This document shows positions 59,496 to 64,000 of a DNA stretch of 64,000 bases, piece after piece. The notes under the pieces are model-generated. The model saw only the letters and a program-made list of their open reading frames with translations. It was not told the origin of the DNA and searched no databases. How positions within the stretch are numbered: position 1 is the first letter of the stretch; each line of letters starts with the position of its first letter. Source of the DNA: Pseudomonas sp. HAR-UPW-AIA-41 (GTDB lineage Bacteria > Pseudomonadota > Gammaproteobacteria > Pseudomonadales > Pseudomonadaceae). Location: assembly GCF_002304225.1 (NCBI RefSeq), contig NZ_NSLB01000004.1, forward strand, positions 124,001-188,000. Direction: 5' to 3'. The translations under genes and the position numbers were made by a program.

Positions 59496-60353
59496 ATGCA
59501 GTACTGGCAACTGGACGTATTTGCCGACCGCCCGCTGGCCGGCAATGGCCTGACTGTTTTCGCCGATGCCCGGGGGCTTTCCGCCAGCGCCATGCAGGCT
59601 CTGACCGTTGAACTGCGCCAGTTCGAGTCGATCTTTCTCCTGCCAACCGAGAGTGCGGACTGTTTCCGCGCCCATATCTTCACCGCCGAGGAAGAGCTTC
59701 CCTTCGCCGGCCACCCCCTGCTCGGCGCGGCGGCACTGCTGCACCATCTGCATGCGGGTGATCAGCACGAAAGCCGCTGGCATCTGCAGCTGCGCGACAA
59801 AACCGTTCCCCTGAGCAGTCAGCGGCGCGGCTCAGGCTTCTACACCGAAATGAATCAGGGCAATGCCGAATTCGGCGCGGTGCTGAACGCGCAGCAGGCC
59901 CAGTGGCTGGCGCAAGCCTTTGGCAGTGACCATGACAGTCGTCACCCGGCTCAGGTGGTCAGCACCGGCCTGCCCTATGTATTGCTGCCGGTCAGTAGTG
60001 CCGGGCTGGCCAAGGCCCGGCAGCGGGAAAACCTGCAGCCGCTGCTCGATGAACTGGGCGCCGCCTTCGTCTTTCTGATGGATGTGGACGCCGCCGAAGG
60101 CCGGACCTGGGACCCCGAGGGCGTCATCGAAGACATCGCCACGGGCAGCGCCGCCGGTCCCGTGGCGGCCTGGCGGGTGGCCCGCGGGCTCAACCGGAGC
60201 GGTGAGCCGTTCAGGCTCCATCAGGGGCGTTTTCTGCGCCGTCCGAGCCAGCTCGACGTTCAGGTCGGCGCTGACGGGCAGGTCAGGGTCGGCGGAGAGG
60301 TTCAGTTGCTGGCCCGCAGTGAATTGCTGCTGAGCGCCGCGCAGCTTTCCTGA
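59496..60353 (+). CDS. PhzF-family isomerase/epimerase-like protein
   Basis: A 285-aa protein of the PhzF/diaminopimelate-epimerase fold. It starts MQYWQLDVFADRPLAGNGL, the family N-terminus; the catalytic Glu is in QFESIFLLP near residue 46, and FAGHPLLGAA and EDIATGSAAGPVAAW are the substrate loops. No phenazine genes are present, so the substrate is unknown. CCGGAGCACTGACCC precedes the ATG. Confidence 0.92.
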   Translation: MQYWQLDVFADRPLAGNGLTVFADARGLSASAMQALTVELRQFESIFLLPTESADCFRAHIFTAEEELPFAGHPLLGAAALLHHLHAGDQHESRWHLQLRDKTVPLSSQRRGSGFYTEMNQGNAEFGAVLNAQQAQWLAQAFGSDHDSRHPAQVVSTGLPYVLLPVSSAGLAKARQRENLQPLLDELGAAFVFLMDVDAAEGRTWDPEGVIEDIATGSAAGPVAAWRVARGLNRSGEPFRLHQGRFLRRPSQLDVQVGADGQVRVGGEVQLLARSELLLSAAQLS

Positions 60354-60435
60354 GCCGGTCCATATCCTGCAACAGTCCCTGCCTTCAACTGAAAGCGAAG
60401 GGCGCGTAGCCTGTTGCTTTTGCCGGAGAACCGCC

Positions 60436-60861
60436 ATGAGATCACTACTGCTTGCCACGCTGCTGCTCAGCGCCACCATCCAGGCCGGTGAAACCCCGGT
60501 GATTGATGTTCACCGCGATGCCAACTGTGGTTGCTGCAAGGACTGGATCAAGCACCTCGAAGACAACGGCTTCAAGGTCAACGATCACGTGGAAGCCGAC
60601 ATGAGCGCGGTCAAGGCCCGCCTCGGCGTGCCGCCCCGTCTGGCCTCCTGTCACACCGGGGTGATCAATGGCCAGTTCGTCGAAGGCCATGTGCCGGCCC
60701 GCGATGTCCTCGGGCTCAAACAGCGCCCCGAGCTGGCAGGTCTGGCCGTGCCGGGCATGCCCCACGGCTCGCCCGGCATGGAAACCGGCCGTCAGGACAG
60801 CTACGAAGTGATCGGCCTCGACCGTCAGGGCAAGGAAAGCGTGGTGCAGAGCTACCCCTGA
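60436..60861 (+). CDS. DUF411 periplasmic CxCC protein
   Basis: A 141-aa exported protein: signal peptide LLLATLLLSATIQAGE, then the DUF411 core with DANCGCCKDW (three cysteines) and a later Cys in LASCHTGVINGQFVEGHVPA. Family members are often near copper genes and may bind metals; a copper role is inference only. GGAGAACCGCC precedes the ATG. The motif MPHGSPGME near the end is typical. Confidence 0.88.
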   Translation: MRSLLLATLLLSATIQAGETPVIDVHRDANCGCCKDWIKHLEDNGFKVNDHVEADMSAVKARLGVPPRLASCHTGVINGQFVEGHVPARDVLGLKQRPELAGLAVPGMPHGSPGMETGRQDSYEVIGLDRQGKESVVQSYP

Positions 60862-60933
60862 TACATACCCACTTGCCGGGCGTCCGACGAAAGGCAACAC
60901 TGCAGCGATAACCCTCTGCACAAGGTTCGCCGT

Positions 60934-61794
60934 ATGCCCGTCTTGCCCAGCCTGCATGCCCGCCCTTCCGCCCTGCGCCAGCAGGGCGGCATCCTCCTCA
61001 AACTGCTGCTGGGCCTGGTGATACTGCTGGTTATCGGCGCGGCGCTGCTGTTCAAGCTGCGCCCGGAACTGTTCGCCATGCTGCAGAGCACACCGGTCAT
61101 CCCGGCACCGAGCACCGCGCAGGTGCCTGTCGAAAAGCCCAAACCCATTGTTCCGCCAAGCGACAGCCGCCAGCTGGTACAGGCGGTGTTGCTCAGCAGC
61201 GAAGATGTGCTGGGCGAGCTGATGGCGCGCGGCGATCAGGTTTACAAGAAGCCAAAAAGCCAGCTGTTCGAAGGCAGCGTCAGCAACCCCTGTACCACGC
61301 CGGCCAAGGCCAGCGGCACCTTCTACTGCGCCCGTAACAAAACGCTGTACATCGATCTGGGCCAGTTGCAGCAACTGCAGCGGGACTACCCCGCAGAGGG
61401 AGCCGTCGCCCAGGCCTACCTGATCATGCGATCCGTGAGTCAGCACGCCAGCGCTCAGACCGGCCTCTATGCCCGCTTCAAGATGGCCCGGCAGATCGCC
61501 GGCAAGGGCAAGGAAGGCGAGGAGCTCAAGCTGCGCTTCAACCTGCTCAAGGACTGCTTCACCGGGGTTTGGGCCGGCTATGCCCGCAAACGCCTGGACT
61601 GGCTGGAGGAGCGCCACCTCAGCGCGGCGCTGATCGCGGCCAACGTGGTGACCCAGCGGCGCATGCAGAATGACAGCACCAGCCAGTGGCCGGAGCCGAT
61701 CAGCCATGGCACCTCCAGCCAGCGCGAATATGCACTCAAGCAGGGCTTTGAGTCCGGCGACCCGATGACCTGCGACCCCTTTATCCGGCCCTGA
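60934..61794 (+). CDS. YpfJ-family metallopeptidase-like protein lacking the zinc motif
   Basis: A 286-aa protein with one N-terminal membrane helix (about 19-41), a Pro-rich linker and a domain that matches the neutral zinc metallopeptidase YpfJ family: GTFYCARNKTLYIDL (128-142), FNLLKDCFTGVWAGYA, and the C-terminal SHGTSSQREYALKQGFESGDP. Where the family has HEVGHH, this protein reads MRSVSQH (165-171), so both zinc histidines and the catalytic Glu are replaced. It is therefore probably catalytically inactive. The reading frame is intact. Confidence 0.82.
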   Translation: MPVLPSLHARPSALRQQGGILLKLLLGLVILLVIGAALLFKLRPELFAMLQSTPVIPAPSTAQVPVEKPKPIVPPSDSRQLVQAVLLSSEDVLGELMARGDQVYKKPKSQLFEGSVSNPCTTPAKASGTFYCARNKTLYIDLGQLQQLQRDYPAEGAVAQAYLIMRSVSQHASAQTGLYARFKMARQIAGKGKEGEELKLRFNLLKDCFTGVWAGYARKRLDWLEERHLSAALIAANVVTQRRMQNDSTSQWPEPISHGTSSQREYALKQGFESGDPMTCDPFIRP

Positions 61795-62391
61795 TCAGAG
61801 CAGCGCCAGCAACTCGGCGCAGCTGCCGGCATGCAGGTCGGTCAGCTGCGGCCAGGGGTTGTCCGGCAGGTTGACCAGCACCGCGCAGGCTCCAGCCTGA
61901 CGGGCGCACTCCAGGTCATAGCGATAATCACCCACCATCACCAGACGGCTGCTGGGCACCTGCCAGTGGGCCGCCAGATGCAGCAGGCCACCCGGATCAG
62001 GCTTGGGCGGTGCCTCGTCACGACCGAGGATGGCCGCATCGGCAAAGCACCCGCGCAGGCCGATGACCTCCAGCGTCAGATCGGCCAGCGGCAGGGCATT
62101 GCGGGTCAGGATGCCCAGCTGGCAACCGCGCCGGGACAAGGCCTGCACCAGCTCACGGGCACCGGGCGCCGGCTGTGCGGCCAGGGCCAGCTCGCGCTCA
62201 TGGGCCAGCAGCCAGGCATGCTTGGCCGCTGCCTCATCCTCCGGCAGCTGTGCCAGATGCGCGAGGATGTCGTGCTCCTGGGGGATGTCCAGAGCACGCT
62301 TGATCGCCGGAAAGTCGTGAATCGCCAGAGTCAGGGTGCCGTCCATGTCGAACACCCAGTGCTGGCGGTCACGCAGCGCCGCAGGGGTCAT
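61795..62391 (-). CDS. HAD-superfamily phosphatase
   Basis: A 198-aa HAD hydrolase. Motif I is VFDMDGTLT near residues 13-21, motif II is ILTRNAL, the lysine is in PPKPDPGGLL, and motif IV is MVGDYRYDLECARQAG. The small-molecule phosphate substrate is unknown. The ATG at 62391 overlaps the tesB TGA (ATGA), so it is co-translated with tesB. The longer open frame is an artefact. Confidence 0.92.
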   Translation of the reverse strand: MTPAALRDRQHWVFDMDGTLTLAIHDFPAIKRALDIPQEHDILAHLAQLPEDEAAAKHAWLLAHERELALAAQPAPGARELVQALSRRGCQLGILTRNALPLADLTLEVIGLRGCFADAAILGRDEAPPKPDPGGLLHLAAHWQVPSSRLVMVGDYRYDLECARQAGACAVLVNLPDNPWPQLTDLHAGSCAELLALL

Positions 62392-63257
62392 TTCCAGTCT
62401 TCGCGCAGACGGGTCAGGCCTTCCTGAGCCACCGAAGCCACCAGTTGGCCGGCGCGGTTGTAGATGCTGCCACGGGAGAACCCGCGGGCATTGCCCGACC
62501 AGGGGCTGTCCATGCTGTACAGCAGCCAGTCGTCCATGCGCAGGTTGGCGTGGAACCACAGCGAATGGTCGAGACTGGCCACCTGCATGAACTTCTGGAA
62601 CACCGACACGCCATGGGGCTGCATCGAGGTGGTCAGCAGGTTGAAGTCACTGGCGTAGGCCAGCAGGAACTTGTGCAGTTGCGGCTCGTCCGGCAGGTTG
62701 CCGGCGGCACGGAACCATACATGCTTGACCGGCTCGCAGGGCTTGGGCGCGAAGGGGTTGATCAGCGTAACCGGGCGAATCTCGATCGGTTTTTCGCTGG
62801 TGGCGCGCTCGCGCATGCGCTCGGGAATCATCGGCGCCACCATGCGCGCCAGCTCGGTTTCCGATTTCAGTTCCTCCGGCCCCGGCACCTCAGGCATCTG
62901 CGGCTGGTGGCTGAAGCCTTCTTCGTCGTACTGGAACGAAGCGGCGCAGCTGAAGATCGGCTTGCCCTTCTGGATCGCCGTCACCCGGCGGGTGCTGAAG
63001 CTGCCGCCGTCGCGGATGCGCTCGACCTGATAGACCACCGGAATGGTGGCATCGCCGGGGCGCAGGAAATAGCCGTGCATCGAGTGCACATGGCGCGCCT
63101 CCTCCACCGTCTGACTGGCCGCCGAGACGCACTGGCCAAGCACCTGGCCACCGAACAGCTGGCGAAAGCCGAGGTCCTGACTGAGACCGCGAAACAGGTT
63201 TTCCTCGATCTGCTCAAGGCTGAGCAGGGCCACCAGGTTATCCAGCACGTGGGTCAT
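62388..63257 (-). CDS. tesB: Acyl-CoA thioesterase II
   Basis: A 289-aa double-hotdog thioesterase that hydrolyses medium- and long-chain acyl-CoA. Signatures include EENLFRGLSQDLGFRQLFGG, HSMHGYFLRPGD, and the C-terminal catalytic segment ASLDHSLWFHANLRMDDWLLY. It is of normal length and starts in the usual way (MTHVLDNLVALLSLEQIEEN). It overlaps the HAD gene by 4 bp. Confidence 0.95.
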   Translation of the reverse strand: MTHVLDNLVALLSLEQIEENLFRGLSQDLGFRQLFGGQVLGQCVSAASQTVEEARHVHSMHGYFLRPGDATIPVVYQVERIRDGGSFSTRRVTAIQKGKPIFSCAASFQYDEEGFSHQPQMPEVPGPEELKSETELARMVAPMIPERMRERATSEKPIEIRPVTLINPFAPKPCEPVKHVWFRAAGNLPDEPQLHKFLLAYASDFNLLTTSMQPHGVSVFQKFMQVASLDHSLWFHANLRMDDWLLYSMDSPWSGNARGFSRGSIYNRAGQLVASVAQEGLTRLREDWK

Positions 63258-63280
63258 GGGTTCTCCTCTAATGCCCGGGC

Positions 63281-64000
63281 TCAGGTTTGCCCGGGGCGAC
63301 GCAAGGTGGGGTAAGCCGGCTGGCTGCTCAGGCGCAGATCCCAGACGGCACGACCAAGGGTGAAATGGTAAAGGCTTTGCAGGCGGCTGTCGGCAATCCC
63401 GAGCAGTTCATGCACGGCATCATCGAAGTAACAGCCGATGCCGGTCCCGGACAGACCTGCCGCCTCGGCCTCCAGATAGAGCAACTGACCGATCTGGCCG
63501 CACTCCCAATACAAGCGCGGATAGGCCCAGCTGCCATTGGCCAGGGCGTCATCGAAGTGCGCCAGCATGGCCACCGCCAGGCAGCCATCGGCGGCGATGT
63601 CCTGACCGCAGCTGAGAAACTGTGCCACCCCGCGGGCATCACCCTCCAGCAGCCGGTACAGCGGCAGGGCCCCGCTGACCGGCTGCCAGAGGAAATCCGC
63701 ACGCAAGGCCTGCGGCCCGCTGCCGGTCCGGTCCAACCAGTACAGGCCGGGCGTCAGGCCCTCGACACGATGAACAAACAGCAGCAGGTCGACGCGCGGC
63801 GTATCGCCCGTCAGTGCCAGCGGCACCGGCGAGTGCCCCGGCAGCAGGCGCGCCAGCCAGCTGTCGAGCAGCTCGCGGCGGATGCCACTGCGCCCGTCCA
63901 TGCTTTGCGCACTGCGGCGCCGGTGCAACAAGGGGCGTAGCAGCAGCTCCGGCTCCTCGACCGTGCCCTGCCCTGCCACCTCCGCCCACGGCCGTAGCGG
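63281..64000 (-). CDS. SagB/ThcOx-like nitroreductase-family protein, 5' part outside the window
   Basis: The minus-strand frame is open to base 64000, so the N-terminal part is missing. Visible are PLLHRRRSAQSMDGRSGI, typical of the start of a nitroreductase (FMN) domain, and YLEAEAAGLSGTGIGCYFDDAVHELLG near the C-terminus, the usual cofactor and dimer segment. Proteins with two such domains belong to the SagB/ThcOx type. It may be an FMN dehydrogenase of unknown substrate. It lies 24 bp upstream of tesB on the same strand. Confidence 0.8.
   Translation of the reverse strand, partial: PLRPWAEVAGQGTVEEPELLLRPLLHRRRSAQSMDGRSGIRRELLDSWLARLLPGHSPVPLALTGDTPRVDLLLFVHRVEGLTPGLYWLDRTGSGPQALRADFLWQPVSGALPLYRLLEGDARGVAQFLSCGQDIAADGCLAVAMLAHFDDALANGSWAYPRLYWECGQIGQLLYLEAEAAGLSGTGIGCYFDDAVHELLGIADSRLQSLYHFTLGRAVWDLRLSSQPAYPTLRRPGQT

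Noticed and set aside
59060..59683. 207-codon minus-strand frame covering the DUF4345/PhzF intergenic region
   Set aside because: It runs antisense to the PhzF N-terminus and out of frame with DUF4345.

Overview
The window is high-GC chromosomal DNA from a Pseudomonas species. The left third keeps the gene order known from Pseudomonas: glmM-folP-ftsH | yhbY | DUF4149-greA-carB-carA | dapB-dnaJ-dnaK-grpE | recN | fur | bamE(omlA) | rnfH-ratA | smpB, then ssrA with a tag reading ANDDNYALAA. No rRNA, tRNA, CRISPR array, insertion sequence or prophage gene was seen. Species-level placement cannot be made from this window alone.

Region 1 (1-22455) is housekeeping: cell-wall precursor and folate synthesis, membrane proteolysis, the carAB-greA operon, lysine/DAP synthesis, the DnaK chaperone operon, SOS repair, iron regulation, outer-membrane assembly and trans-translation. 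Regulatory sites are readable here: two heat-shock (sigma-32) promoters for grpE and dnaK, a LexA box on recN, and a terminator-like hairpin in the carA leader. The rlmE (ftsJ) gene expected between yhbY and ftsH is missing, and a short stretch resembling its 3' end remains. A 959-residue hybrid histidine kinase sits between smpB and ssrA.

Region 2 (22456-36600) is accessory. It holds a STAS/phosphatase partner-switching pair next to ssrA, an AraC regulator divergent from a ferredoxin reductase and an AlkB/XylM-type diiron membrane monooxygenase, a TetR-YigZ pair, the gltS symporter with an orphan TAXI-type binding lipoprotein, a large PAS/GAF sensor with no output domain, and a Bcr/CflA-type efflux pump.

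Region 3 (36600-46600) covers efflux and metals: an RND pump with its adaptor but no outer-membrane channel or regulator, then a copper module (copZ, a small secreted protein, copA, cueR) with CueR-type operators before copZ and copA. A RIO-type kinase and a LysR/oxidoreductase divergent pair follow.

Region 4 (46600-64000) is mixed metabolism: DUF2218, Ada, agmatinase with a polyamine-binding protein and LysR regulator, a TetR-controlled hydrolase/thioesterase cluster, sdaA, a divergent thiolase and large FabG-type reductase, small lipoproteins and membrane proteins, a PhzF protein, a DUF411 protein, a metallopeptidase-like protein that has lost its zinc motif, a HAD phosphatase overlapping tesB, and the end of a SagB-like nitroreductase. 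A 142-bp palindromic element with terminal inverted repeats lies between ada and speB.
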